From: VXNE01 sp965248075
Lineage (GTDB): Bacteria; Pseudomonadota; Gammaproteobacteria; Pseudomonadales; Azotimanducaceae
Length of the DNA: 64,000 bases
Direction: 5' to 3'
NCBI GenBank assembly: GCA_965248075.1
Contig: CBDFIL010000003.1
Span: forward strand, 496,001-560,000
Made by a program: the position numbers and the translations under genes. The first letter of the stretch is position 1. Each line of letters starts with the position of its first letter. This document shows, piece after piece, positions 34,930-43,287 of this stretch. The notes beneath the pieces are model-generated. The model was not told the origin of the DNA. It saw only the letters and a list, made by a program, of their open reading frames with translations, and made no database searches.

Positions 34930-35024
34930 ACAACGGCGTCAGGGCCACTCTAGTGGCGTTGAGTTGTTTTTCAAGCCGTTCGCAGGCCAAGGGCATCCAC
35001 TCTGCAGGTTGGGCCAACGGCTGC

Positions 35025-35236
35025 TCATACGGCAATATCCTGCGGCTGCGGCAGGTCACCGTCAACGTTCCCCGTGAGCAGTTCGTCGATGCGGTGGACG
35101 GGATGCACGGCGATCCGTTCGAGAACGTGGTGCAGATACGCTTCCGGGTCGAGACCATTCAGCTTCGCGGTGCCAAGCAACGACAAGATCGTCGCGGCCC
35201 ATTCGCCACCTTCGTCGGACTCGCGCGCTTCGGCGG
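35025..35236 (-). pseudogene. C-terminal fragment of a different IS66 TnpC
   Basis: Seventy residues containing GGEWAATILSLLGTAKLNGL and DPEAYLHHVLERIAVHPVHR and IDELLTGNV, the usual end of IS66 transposases (compare ..YLKATLEAIANGHP.. in the complete copy). It is not a copy of the 11.8-kb element. Its 5' edge is joined directly to IS256 sequence. Confidence 0.75.
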
Positions 35237-35490
35237 CACGTAGGGCGGCACCAACGAGGACCGGAAGGGCTCCATCGCTCCCGAGCGGCTGCGCGCCTTC
35301 GGCACCCGAGCCTCCACCGGGCCGATCCCGGTCAGAATCTGCCGTTCGGCAAGATGACCGTTGCGTACCACCCGTCGCCGACCGTCCGACGACTTCTCTT
35401 CCTCGAACGCCGACAGAAACTCCTCGAACTCCGCCGACACCGCCGCCTCGATCAGCCGCTGCGCAGAAGCTCCCCGAGCGGGTCGGAAAC
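35237..35490 (-). pseudogene. N-terminal fragment of an IS256 transposase
   Basis: RLIEAAVSAEFEEFLSAFEE, then RRRVVRNGHLAERQILTGIG, closely match residues 28-90 of the intact IS256 transposase at 25.6 kb. The preceding SDPLGELLRS is in another frame, so an indel also lies here. The remaining 300 residues are gone. Confidence 0.82.
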
Positions 35491-35581
35491 CCCTCTCTGC
35501 CAACATGACTGAGACACCAGCAACCTTTGGAATTACGGTAGGGCGGTGGAGGTGAAGACCGATGACCGCAGAGAGAGACTC

Positions 35582-35711
35582 GATGACATTGAATGAGGTT
35601 TCCTATACGGCCGCGCCAGACCGACCCCGGACCCGGAGGTCGTGGCCAAGCCGAAGCGGCGCCAGTTCAGCGCAGAGTATCGGTTGCGGATCCTTGATGA
35701 GGCGGAGCGCT
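35582..35711 (+). pseudogene. N-terminal fragment of an IS3-type transposase OrfA
   Basis: DPEVVAKPKRRQFSAEYRLR and ILDEAERCT match the start of IS3-family OrfA helix-turn-helix proteins. A frameshift separates it from the apparent start MTLNEVSYTAAPD, and the gene breaks off where a phosphatase fragment of the opposite strand begins. Confidence 0.55.
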
Positions 35712-35717
35712 GCACGT

Positions 35718-35828
35718 CTTCCCCGGGCAGATCGTCATGTCCACCAACCCCCCGCCCAGGGGTAGCTCGTTGATCCACAGCGGGCTCGTCTCGCTCGTGC
35801 GCACCGGCCCCCGATCCCTCTCGCTCAT
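35718..35828 (-). pseudogene. N-terminal fragment of a CDKN3-like dual-specificity phosphatase
   Basis: With a GGAGG site, ATG 35828 opens a frame reading VRTSETSPLWINELPLGGG and LVDMTICPGKT. This resembles the N-terminus of bacterial proteins annotated as cyclin-dependent kinase inhibitor 3-like phosphatases (RTSxTHPL..GxIGxTxCPGKK). It is cut after 37 codons by the IS3 fragment. Assignment is from memory. Confidence 0.4.
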
Positions 35829-36022
35829 GTTGCCTCCATTCCCGTACCCCGACGTTGGGGTCGACATCTCCGAGCCCATGATCGAAGTCGCTGAGCGCGC
35901 CCTACGGGGGCTCCCGCGTCCGCCTTCACGTGGCCGTCGTCGATGGCCGCGTGCCGCGGCGAACGTCAAGGTCGCACTCGCTTCGGCGTCAGGCGGCGGG
36001 GCGGTGCATTGTTCCGGAGCGA

Positions 36023-36796
36023 TCATGGCGGACGCGGTTCTGTCCCCCTGTCGCCCTGGGGGGGCTCCCTCTGCACGCTTTCACGGTAGTCGGACCACAG
36101 CCTGTGGAGAGTGCGCAGTCCCTCGCGGAGCGTGCGACCGTCACTCACCCCGAGCGCGCGTGTGCACCGCCGGCGGTGTTCCGGGTCGTCCTCCATTTTT
36201 CGCGCTGCCCCGGCCAGGGCGTCAAGCGCCACGTCGCCATAGGCGTGGTGCGCGAGGACAAGGCCAGACTGTGCGGTCTCGTAGCCCCACCCCTTCGCCA
36301 TGAAGGCCAGGTCGACGAGGTCGCGCCCGTGGATCGCCGGGTCCGCCCACCGGTCCGCGTTGGCAAGGAATTTCTCCGCGAAGCAGGAGACCTCGTCCAG
36401 TTCGGGGACGCGAGTGGCGGAGTCCGCAGCCGCAGCAAGGGGGATGCGACCCTCCGCGACGATCTCGAACTTGAGCGGCTGACCGTCAATGTCCAGAAAC
36501 GTCCTGATGCCATAGCGGTCCGCACGCACCTCGCGCAATAACGGCAGCGGCTCCCGCAGTATGGAGCCGAGGGTGTTCTGCCGTATCGTGTTGCGCAGCA
36601 GCCGGTAGCCGGACATGTCGGCGCACAGGAAATCAATGTCGGCCGACTCCCGGTACTCGCCGAGCGCCATGGCGATCCGGGTGCCGCCGGCGAAATAGCA
36701 TGCCGCCCGGGTCAGGAGGTCGGCGTTCAGTGCATGCAGCACGCGCGCGGCGCGCCGATGGCATTCGCGCCTGAACTCAGGCATGGAGGACGCCAT
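36023..36796 (-). CDS. AbiEii-like nucleotidyltransferase (toxin of a two-gene module)
   Basis: A 257-residue protein of the nucleotidyltransferase AbiEii/AbiGii-toxin type. The core is YFAGGTRIAMALGEYRESAD followed by IDFL, giving the GG...DxD signature of DNA polymerase beta-type NTases. KFLANADRWADPAIHGRDLVDL matches the conserved downstream helix. Such toxins act by nucleotidylating targets such as tRNA. Its start overlaps the end of the upstream gene by 20 bp, the organisation of a toxin-antitoxin pair. Confidence 0.75.
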   Translation of the reverse strand: MASSMPEFRRECHRRAARVLHALNADLLTRAACYFAGGTRIAMALGEYRESADIDFLCADMSGYRLLRNTIRQNTLGSILREPLPLLREVRADRYGIRTFLDIDGQPLKFEIVAEGRIPLAAAADSATRVPELDEVSCFAEKFLANADRWADPAIHGRDLVDLAFMAKGWGYETAQSGLVLAHHAYGDVALDALAGAARKMEDDPEHRRRCTRALGVSDGRTLREGLRTLHRLWSDYRESVQREPPQGDRGTEPRPP

Positions 36797-37178
36797 TGCC
36801 GAATTCCTCCACCAGGCCCCTCACCAGGTCCCGTTCCGCCTCGCTCATCGCATTGGCGTCCACATGGCGCCAGTTGCTCTCATACAGGGCGAATGCCTCC
36901 GCGCGTGCCATCAACGGCGTCGTGCGGTTCCACGTGAGCAGGCGCAGGTTCGCGTAATCCCCGGCATGCACGATGCGGTGGTCGATGAACGCGTAAAGCG
37001 CGTCCCTGAACGACGGCTGCCGCAGCCCCTCTTTCAGCTTCCCGGCAAGCTGGCGCGGCAGGCGCAACTGGTACGTCTCCATGCCACGCTGCCGTTCGCG
37101 CTCGCGCTGCCGCCGCTTCGCGAGCCGCAGTTGCTCCCTGCGGTCAGAGTGCTTCGCGGCAGTGGCAGAACGTCCCAT
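36777..37178 (-). CDS. Probable antitoxin partner of the AbiEii-like protein
   Basis: A 133-residue basic protein, not of the classical AbiEi fold that I would recognise. The N-terminus is a strongly charged helix (REQLRLAKRRQRERERQRG), then ETYQLRLPRQLAGKLKEGL, which could be a strand-helix DNA-binding element, and a helical C-terminus. The ATG at 37178 has CCGGAG upstream; ATG 37211 is an alternative. The 20-bp overlap with the toxin gene implies coupled translation. Confidence 0.6.
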   Translation of the reverse strand: MGRSATAAKHSDRREQLRLAKRRQRERERQRGMETYQLRLPRQLAGKLKEGLRQPSFRDALYAFIDHRIVHAGDYANLRLLTWNRTTPLMARAEAFALYESNWRHVDANAMSEAERDLVRGLVEEFGNGVLHA

Positions 37179-37217
37179 GGGCGGCTCCGGGCATGACCGT
37201 GCTGTTGACATGTCATC

Positions 37218-37510
37218 TTACCACGGTCGGCACCCCGTGCTCGACCAACGCGGGCGCACGGCTAGCCGGCGTTGCGGAGTTCCTCGCGCACTACGCGCCG
37301 TAGTTTCGTCGCCCAATAGCCGGTGCGGCGTCGTCAACCAGCGCCGTGCAGCCTCGGTGTCGTCCGCCAGCAGGCTGCGAGCCATCGCAACCAGTCGCGC
37401 AACACGCACCACGTGATCCGACTCCATGGGCGTGAGGCGTCCGCTCTGTCGCCGTCGGCCGAGCGTCGTCGCCGGTATGCCGATCACACCGGCGATCTCC
37501 TTCTGCCCGG
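37218..37510 (-). pseudogene. Remnant of an Xre/MbcA/ParS-type antitoxin
   Basis: GIPATTLGRRRQSGRLTPME and SDHVVRVARLVAMARSLLAD.. match the DUF2384-type antitoxins that neutralise RES toxins. After RRWLTTPHRLLGDE the family end should read on to a toxin-binding tail; here that tail (LVEHGVP) sits in a shifted frame. The N-terminus is also missing. No RES gene follows it directly. Confidence 0.6.
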
Positions 37511-37614
37511 GACGCTGCACGTGGTGGCAGCACCACCACACACTCTTCGGTAGACATAGAGAACCACCTTCAGATACCCTTGATCATGATTCTCATGCAA
37601 CATCCTTCGTACTG

Positions 37615-38271
37615 ATGCAATCCGAGGCACTCGTCTGGCGCCATCTCCTCGCGGAGGAGGTGGATGCACTGCCGGCGCGCGTCAAGGCACCACTTGGCGG
37701 CTCCGAAAAGGAGGCCGAGTGGATAATGCTCCGCGTTGGCGACCGCGAACTTGGCAAGAGCGTCGATCGTGCGATGCGTCTGGTCGCCATGCTCTCGACA
37801 AGCCGCGAGGACCGCGGGAAGGACCTTGATCAACTGCTCGAACTGCTGTTGGAACGCATGCCGCAAGTCCAGGTAGACGCCGACCTGTGGATCGACAACC
37901 TTCAACTTCGGACGGACTACCTGCGGGACACCCCGACGCTGTCAGCGTCGGATGTGCACCGCTGGTCGGGTCGGACGTCAGGCAATCCGAGCGAGCCGGC
38001 GTCGCGGTGGAAGAAAGAGCAAAAGATCTTCGCCGTCCGCCAGGGAAGAAGCGACCTCTATCCCGCCTTTCAGTTTCGCGACGGCGTACCGCACCCGGCG
38101 ATGAGAAGAATCCTGGCGGTATTGCCAGCAGAACTCACAGACTGGCAAAAGGCCCTTTGGTTCGTATCCGGGAACGGCTGGCTGGGCGGCGACGCACCAC
38201 AGGACCGGTTGGAGGACTACGAAGAGGTGCTCACGGCGGCCAGGAGGCTCGCGGAACCGGCGCGTGGCTGA
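37615..38271 (+). CDS. Probable antitoxin paired with the RES-domain protein
   Basis: A 218-residue protein. The N-terminal half is helical; the C-terminal half has FQFRDGVPHPAMRRILAVLP, ..DWQKALWFVSGNGWLGGDAP and a final amphipathic helix. This pattern is common in genes directly upstream of RES toxins. ATG 37615 is preferred over further upstream codons in low-quality sequence. Its stop overlaps the RES start by 8 bp. Confidence 0.7.
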   Translation: MQSEALVWRHLLAEEVDALPARVKAPLGGSEKEAEWIMLRVGDRELGKSVDRAMRLVAMLSTSREDRGKDLDQLLELLLERMPQVQVDADLWIDNLQLRTDYLRDTPTLSASDVHRWSGRTSGNPSEPASRWKKEQKIFAVRQGRSDLYPAFQFRDGVPHPAMRRILAVLPAELTDWQKALWFVSGNGWLGGDAPQDRLEDYEEVLTAARRLAEPARG

Positions 38272-38923
38272 CGGCACCGACGGCGAGCCCGTTCCGGCGC
38301 CTCCAGCTGACCTTGAGCCACCCAACGCCGTCACGCTCGCAGCTGGCACGGTGCTGCACCGTATTCACGATCGGCGTTTCGGCGGCGACTCCTTCAACCC
38401 CTGCCAGGGCGGCCCTACACGGTTCGCTCCGATCCGGGATCGTCGCGATCAGTGCGTGGGGTCGCTCTACGCCGGCAGCACACTTGAGTCAGCAATCTAC
38501 GAGACCATTTTCCACGACATTCCCGTAGCTGGGGCCACGCTCAGGACCGTGCCGCTGACGCAGGTGGAGGGGCGGATGCACAGTGTTTTGTCCCTCCAGC
38601 GCGAGATTCGGCTGGCCAGCCTGAGGGCGCCGGATCTCCGCAGATGGGGCATCACACGCTCCGCGCTGATCGGTAGCCTGCCGACCAGACACGTTCAGAC
38701 AGCGTCTTGGGCGAAAGCTATTCACGATCGCTTCGAGAACGTTGAGGGCCTGCTGTGGACATCGAACCAGTGCGACCCGGACGACGCTGTGCTGTTCTTC
38801 GGCGATCGCGTTGTGCCAATCGATGTCGAAGTGGTCAGTACCAGAGACGGAAAAGTCGACCGCTCGCTGCAGGGCGACGTGCGCGAAGCTGGCGCCCGCG
38901 GTGCGATCTTGATCTCAACCTGA
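38264..38923 (+). CDS. RES-domain protein (NAD+-depleting toxin type)
   Basis: A 219-residue protein with a complete RES domain. Conserved features are VLHRIHDRRFGGDSFNP, VGSLYAGSTLESAIYETIFH with the key Arg...Tyr...Glu environment, and EGLLWTSNQCDPDDAVLFFG. Studied RES toxins (for example MbcT) degrade NAD+. It starts at GTG 38264 inside the end of the antitoxin gene. Confidence 0.88.
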   Translation: MADGTDGEPVPAPPADLEPPNAVTLAAGTVLHRIHDRRFGGDSFNPCQGGPTRFAPIRDRRDQCVGSLYAGSTLESAIYETIFHDIPVAGATLRTVPLTQVEGRMHSVLSLQREIRLASLRAPDLRRWGITRSALIGSLPTRHVQTASWAKAIHDRFENVEGLLWTSNQCDPDDAVLFFGDRVVPIDVEVVSTRDGKVDRSLQGDVREAGARGAILIST

Positions 38924-39064
38924 CGGGAAGCGCGCCCTGACGTCAGAGGAGTATTGTCTCGTATGCAATGACTGGGTTGGTCGTTTCGGGGGCCGGTCCT
39001 GCTCGCAAGCACGCGATAGTCGGCGACCACTCCACCTTGGCGGTGGTGTCGGGCTCACGGCCAC

Positions 39065-39493
39065 TCAGGCCGCGTGCACTTCGATGGCTATGCGCCGCCC
39101 CAGGGACCGGAGCGCCCTGTCGATACGATCCAGTGACGTGCCATGACGCGGGTCGAGCATTCGGCGGACCGCTTTCTCGTCGATGCCGAGTACGGCGGCG
39201 AAGGCAACGCCGGTCAAGCCGCTCTCCCGGAAGGCGATCACGAGTGCGGCCTTTGCCGCCATCCCTGGCGGTACCGCGACGCTGTAGTCACCGGGTTCGG
39301 CCACGCTCGGTGTCGGGATTGGCTCACCGTCGTCAATGCGTCCCGCCAGCGCCTCTTCGAGTGCGTCGGCGGCGGCGGAAAGCGCATCCTCGGTGTCAGC
39401 GCCTGACGTGAGGCACTCAGGCAGGTCGCGAAACGACACGACGACTTCGTCGGGCGCGGCGACAGAGAGATTGGCCGGATAGATGAACTGCAT
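39065..39493 (-). CDS. hicB: HicB-type antitoxin
   Basis: A 142-residue HicB: an N-terminal partial RNase H-like fold (PDEVVVSFRDLPECLTSGAD, DALSAAADALEEALAGRIDDG) plus a C-terminal helix-turn-helix (GLTGVAFAAVLGIDEKAVRR) that should bind the operator. It sits 18 bp after hicA on the same strand, the usual toxin-antitoxin order. Confidence 0.88.
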   Translation of the reverse strand: MQFIYPANLSVAAPDEVVVSFRDLPECLTSGADTEDALSAAADALEEALAGRIDDGEPIPTPSVAEPGDYSVAVPPGMAAKAALVIAFRESGLTGVAFAAVLGIDEKAVRRMLDPRHGTSLDRIDRALRSLGRRIAIEVHAA

Positions 39494-39511
39494 GCGCTTC
39501 TCCTCGAAGGG

Positions 39512-39727
39512 CTATCGCAAGTCACTTGGTTCCAGGCCGAGTTGGCGGATCATCGCGGACTGCAGCCCCGGTCCGACTTCCTTGCGCCTGTTCTTGACTA
39601 CTGTCTTCCGATCTCCGTAGTACAAGGTGACGTGGCTGCCCTTCCCGCGCTTGGCGTCGACTCGTACCTGAACCTTCCGCTCGCGCCCCAACTCGGTGAC
39701 ACGTTGGATGAAGTCCCTGCCCCTCAC
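39512..39727 (-). CDS. hicA: HicA-type mRNA interferase toxin
   Basis: A 71-residue protein with the double-stranded RNA-binding-like fold of HicA. The catalytic His lies in RGKGSHVTLYYGDRKTVV. The GTG at 39727 (VRGRDFIQRV) fits the family length; the open frame reaches 40081 but upstream sequence overlaps the RES gene. HicA cleaves mRNA; HicB downstream neutralises it. Confidence 0.8.
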   Translation of the reverse strand: MRGRDFIQRVTELGRERKVQVRVDAKRGKGSHVTLYYGDRKTVVKNRRKEVGPGLQSAMIRQLGLEPSDLR

Positions 39728-39872
39728 GTAGGCATTTTCGGACAGGAGTGTCCGACGGTGCAAGTAGCTTGCTCGCGTGTCGCACGTCGTGCTACCCGAT
39801 TCTCCACCGGTCGATACGGGCAAGCGCGCGACCCGCGACTCGAGACTGAGCGGACGCACGCGCGCACTCGCT

Positions 39873-40379
39873 CTACAGGGGAGAAGCCTGCGACGGATTG
39901 AGAAACAGCCGTTGATCCCAAGGCACGGGTGCTTCAAGCCCCTTGTCGATGCGCCCGAAGTCCGGGTGTCTCGCGTTGATGACGATATTGCGCTCCATAC
40001 GCGCAACCACGGAGGGCACGAACAGCATCGCGCTTCGAAGCTCACGGTACCATTTGCTTCCAAAGGCGCGGCCGGATGCACCGTCGGGGTCGAACCAATC
40101 CGGGAGCGAGTCCTTTGTGACGACCTCGTAGCTCACGCCTTGCGGTATGGCGACCTCGACGAAGTGCTGATTCGGAGGAAGCACCCCATTGCCGTAAACG
40201 AGTTTTTCGAGCAAGGCGGTGGAGTAGTGTTCTGAACCGTAGATGACCTCGTCACCAACGCCGTGCCATCTCCCGGCAACCTGTCTCGCCCCTTCAGCGC
40301 TCCAGACAGGAAACCGGCCATCGCGGTCGCCTATGCGATAGGCCCGAATCGCATCCGGCAGGACCCGCGGGGTCATCAA
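39873..40379 (-). CDS. RES-domain toxin, short form
   Basis: A 168-residue RES-domain protein of the compact MbcT-like group: AYRIGDRDGRFPVWSAEGAR, GRWHGVGDEVIYGSEHYSTA and LLEKLVY contain the conserved Arg, Tyr and Glu. It begins 4 bp inside the end of the Xre/MbcA-type antitoxin gene (ATGA-like overlap), forming a complete module. It is a different lineage from the RES protein at 38.3 kb. Confidence 0.88.
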   Translation of the reverse strand: MMTPRVLPDAIRAYRIGDRDGRFPVWSAEGARQVAGRWHGVGDEVIYGSEHYSTALLEKLVYGNGVLPPNQHFVEVAIPQGVSYEVVTKDSLPDWFDPDGASGRAFGSKWYRELRSAMLFVPSVVARMERNIVINARHPDFGRIDKGLEAPVPWDQRLFLNPSQASPL

Positions 40380-40840
40380 ACAACCACGCTGGCCTCGAGG
40401 CGGCGCATGAGGTTCAAGACCGCTTCCGTGCCCGCCGAACTGGACCTCGCCATATCCAAGGGAGTTTCTCCGCCCAGCAACGGGTGCGGTCGGTTGAGAA
40501 AAGTCTCGATGCCTTGTCGGTCACCGTGGTAGACAAGGCTGACGGCATCGACAACGCGCCCGATCTCATAGAGTCGCTCGCTCAGATCCCTTGACAGGGG
40601 TCTTCCGGCCTTGCGAGCCCTCCGCAGCGTAGCTTCCGGAATGATGGGACCGATCACCTGTTTCCTGCCAAGCACGTCGCCCAAGGCGAAGACCGCTCCC
40701 GGATCCAGGCCTTCGGAAACGCGTTTCGCAAGCTGCAGATCACCGACCGTGTCCGGGTCCTGGATCGCAAGAAGCCTGGCCACACGAGCGGACTGACCCG
40801 ACGGCAAGCGCCCGGGATCGGCATAGGCTTGGAGATTCAT
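40376..40840 (-). CDS. Xre/MbcA/ParS-type antitoxin
   Basis: A 154-residue antitoxin. The helix-turn-helix IIPEATLRRARKAGRPLSRD and the toxin-binding tail FLNRPHPLLGGETPLDMARS are characteristic of the DUF2384 family. I start at ATG 40840 because AGAGAGG lies seven bases upstream. It precedes its RES toxin in an overlapping operon. Confidence 0.87.
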   Translation of the reverse strand: MNLQAYADPGRLPSGQSARVARLLAIQDPDTVGDLQLAKRVSEGLDPGAVFALGDVLGRKQVIGPIIPEATLRRARKAGRPLSRDLSERLYEIGRVVDAVSLVYHGDRQGIETFLNRPHPLLGGETPLDMARSSSAGTEAVLNLMRRLEASVVV

Positions 40841-40865
40841 TGGCATTCCTCTCTGGGCAGACTCG

Positions 40866-41468
40866 TCATTTGGCGAGTGTACATCGATCACTTGGCGTGT
40901 GCGCCATGGACTGCCCGGCCGGCGTTCCCCCCAGTGGGGGAGGCTTTTCCCTGACGAGGCGATACAGGTGGTGGAGGGCGCGGCCGGCTACTTCCGGATC
41001 GGTCTTCGCCCGCAAACGTAGCTGTTCCGCTGCAACCTTCAGCGCCTCCGGCAAGTCGTCGTCCAGATCCATCGGCGCATCCGTGGCCAGGCGCAGGCCC
41101 TGACGGTGCACGTCCAGCACGCCGACGCAAGGCGTTGCGGCCATCGAACCTGCAAGCTCCGCAAGGATGCGTTCGGCCTCGTCGTCACTCTCGTGCGCGT
41201 GCTGGGCCGCGAGCTCCCCGATCAGGGACCAAAAACCGCCCGAAACCACCCGGGCCGGAGACCTGGCCGGACCGGATCCGGACGCAGGGACCGCTTGGGA
41301 GCGCGCCGGAGCCGATTTCCCGGGTGGCCGGGCAAGGACCGTGCGCCGGCGGCGGCTCGGCGGGCGCTGAGGGCGTCTCTGCGGCTTGCGAAGCGGATTT
41401 GGGAGTGTGGCGCGCGCCCGGCCCAGCGTCTGGGGTAGGATCGTTCCGCGATTCGAGCGAGCGTGCAC
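40866..41468 (-). CDS. Hypothetical protein upstream of the RES module
   Basis: The open frame ends 25 bp upstream of the antitoxin start. Only the C-terminal 120 residues look protein-like (FWSLIGELAAQHAHESDDEA, ILAELAGSM, DDLPEALKVAAEQLRLRAK). The N-terminal 70 codons are Arg/Pro-rich and overlap the divergent lipoprotein promoter, so the real start is probably a GTG near 41250. No known family. Confidence 0.35.
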   Translation of the reverse strand: MHARSNRGTILPQTLGRARATLPNPLRKPQRRPQRPPSRRRRTVLARPPGKSAPARSQAVPASGSGPARSPARVVSGGFWSLIGELAAQHAHESDDEAERILAELAGSMAATPCVGVLDVHRQGLRLATDAPMDLDDDLPEALKVAAEQLRLRAKTDPEVAGRALHHLYRLVREKPPPLGGTPAGQSMAHTPSDRCTLAK

Positions 41469-41480
41469 GGAAAGAGAGCG

Positions 41481-41930
41481 ATGGGCATGACTGGACTATC
41501 GATTCGTCGGCTTCGGTCGGCATCGTTGCTGGCGCTGGCGCTCGTGGCCGGCTGCGCGGGCATGCCCGGTACGGGGGACCATAGTGCAGGGGGTCTCGAG
41601 CGATGGGAGTGCGGTGATTTCGACGACGGCTGCCTATTCCGTTGCCCCGTCACGTTGATGGCGAATACCAACCCCGGCCACTCGACCGGAACGGTGCAGT
41701 TCGCCGGCATCGTCGAACTGGCGAATTTCAGGATTCACGGTCTCGAACGCGGGTGGAACCGGTGTCCGGATGCCGATTCCGAGGCCTATGAGTGCAGCTT
41801 CGTGATCTCCGGCGACGGTACCGGCAAGAACTACGATTTCAGGCGCGCCGCGTCCGACTCCGATGGAGTGCGAAGCGCGAAGCCCCTACCGGTCCCCGCA
41901 CCCCCGCCCGCGATGCGGCAAACCCGATGA
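41481..41930 (+). CDS. Hypothetical lipoprotein
   Basis: A 149-residue protein with a lipoprotein signal: basic start, hydrophobic SLLALALVAG and lipobox Cys in LVAGC near residue 25. The mature part is Cys-containing (ERWECGDFDDGCLFRCPV) and beta-rich; no family recognised. AAGAGAG precedes ATG 41481. Its stop overlaps the next start (ATGA), so it is the first gene of a three-gene overlapping unit that ends with an ion-channel-like protein. Confidence 0.7.
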   Translation: MGMTGLSIRRLRSASLLALALVAGCAGMPGTGDHSAGGLERWECGDFDDGCLFRCPVTLMANTNPGHSTGTVQFAGIVELANFRIHGLERGWNRCPDADSEAYECSFVISGDGTGKNYDFRRAASDSDGVRSAKPLPVPAPPPAMRQTR

Positions 41931-42118
41931 TCCGGCACCTTCTTGGCCGCGACGGCACGCGGTGGGGATTCGGTACGATCCTCATCACCGGGGCGCTGGC
42001 CCTCGCGACCCTTCTCATCGTCTACTGGCTGCTGACGTGGGTGCTCTACTTGCTGGTGCCACTCGCGATCGTCACGGCCATCGTCTATTTCCTGCGCCGC
42101 AGGCGTCGGCTGCAATGA
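41927..42118 (+). CDS. Small two-helix membrane protein
   Basis: Sixty-three residues with hydrophobic segments at about 14-32 and 36-54, ending in a basic tail (LRRRRRLQ). It overlaps the lipoprotein gene before it and the channel gene after it by 4 bp each, so expression is tightly linked to the channel. No family recognised. Confidence 0.65.
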   Translation: MIRHLLGRDGTRWGFGTILITGALALATLLIVYWLLTWVLYLLVPLAIVTAIVYFLRRRRRLQ

Positions 42119-43149
42119 GGCACCTCCGGACGTGTCTTGTCGCCATCGCGCTGCTTGGCGTGAGCCACGGCGCGTTCGCCCAGCAAACCCAGCAGCCGTT
42201 GCGCGTCGCCGCGGCACCGCTGGCGCCATGCGTCATCGACGGGGCGGACGGGCAGATGGCGGGTTTCGCGGTCGACCTGTGGGCGGCGCTGGCCGACGCA
42301 ATGGACGTCACGTGGGACATCGACGCGCACCCCGTAGAGATGGCCATGCAGCGCCTGGCGGACGGGCAGGCCGATGTCGTGATCGGCTGCGTCAGCGTGA
42401 ACGCCGGACGTGAGGCGCTGGCCGACTTTACGCACCCGGTCGCCCCAGGCGGGTTGCTACCTGTCAGCCGCCGTTCCGGCAACTTGGTACCGCACTTCAG
42501 CGATCGCAGCGAGACCATGCTGCTGATCCTGTTCGGCATCCTGCTCTGCTTCGCGAACCTGATCTGGTGGTCCGAACGCGGCCGCGATGCGATCAGTGAC
42601 CAGTACCTGCCCGGCGTATTCCAGGCACTCTGGTTCTCGCTGGTCACCATGTCCACGGTCGGCTACGGCGACGTCACGCCGCAGCGCTGGATCGGGCGCA
42701 TCACCGCCTCCCTGCTGATCCTGCTCGGCGTGACGGCCTTTGGGGTCATCTTCGGGCAGTTCGCGGCCGACGCCACACGTTCTGTCGCGCTGCACCCGGT
42801 CGAGCGACTGGCCGACCTGCGCCGCTACCGCGTGGCCACCAAGGAGAACACGGCAACCGGCGAGATTCTTGCGCGGGAGGGCGTGCTTACGGAGGCATTC
42901 CCCACCGTGGCGGATGCGGTCGACGCGGTCGAGCGTGGTGTGGCCGACATTGCCATCCATGATGCGGTCGCGATGCGGCATGCGCTGCAGACAAGGGGCG
43001 ACCTGACGGACGCGGGCCCCGTCCTGGCCCGACATGATCTGGCGTTCGCCGTGCGGCAGGGATCCCCACTGCGCGAGGACGTGAACCGGGCGCTGCTGCG
43101 GCTGCGCGAGTCCGGGCAGTACGGGGTTATACGCGACCGCTGGCTCTGA
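42115..43149 (+). CDS. Glutamate-receptor-like ligand-gated potassium channel (GluR0-like)
   Basis: A 344-residue protein whose layout matches prokaryotic ionotropic glutamate receptor homologues. A signal peptide (1-22) is followed by periplasmic binding lobe 1 (about 28-130), helix M1 (134-152), a re-entrant pore with the potassium selectivity sequence TVGYGD (181-186), helix M2 (196-216), and lobe 2 (about 230-344). Lobe 1 contains GFAVDLWAALADAM and ADVVIGCVSVNAGREALADF, typical of amino-acid-binding SBP_bac_3 domains. In GluR0 ligand binding opens a K+-selective pore; the ligand here cannot be told. Confidence 0.9.
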   Translation: MRHLRTCLVAIALLGVSHGAFAQQTQQPLRVAAAPLAPCVIDGADGQMAGFAVDLWAALADAMDVTWDIDAHPVEMAMQRLADGQADVVIGCVSVNAGREALADFTHPVAPGGLLPVSRRSGNLVPHFSDRSETMLLILFGILLCFANLIWWSERGRDAISDQYLPGVFQALWFSLVTMSTVGYGDVTPQRWIGRITASLLILLGVTAFGVIFGQFAADATRSVALHPVERLADLRRYRVATKENTATGEILAREGVLTEAFPTVADAVDAVERGVADIAIHDAVAMRHALQTRGDLTDAGPVLARHDLAFAVRQGSPLREDVNRALLRLRESGQYGVIRDRWL

Positions 43150-43287
43150 CTCCCCGGCGGAGCCTGGCACCGCGCGGGGACGCGGACCCTCACCCGCGCC
43201 GGTGGCACCGAAAGCGGGGAACGCGCCAGACGACCCCTGGACGGAGGCCCCGCTGCGCGCGGAGGGACGGGAAACCGCGACGAAAAG

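Noticed and set aside
35837..36000. Plus-strand sequence VGVDISEPMIEVAERAL resembling a methyltransferase SAM motif
   Set aside because: Only about 20 residues fit and the continuation needs a frameshift; too little to annotate.
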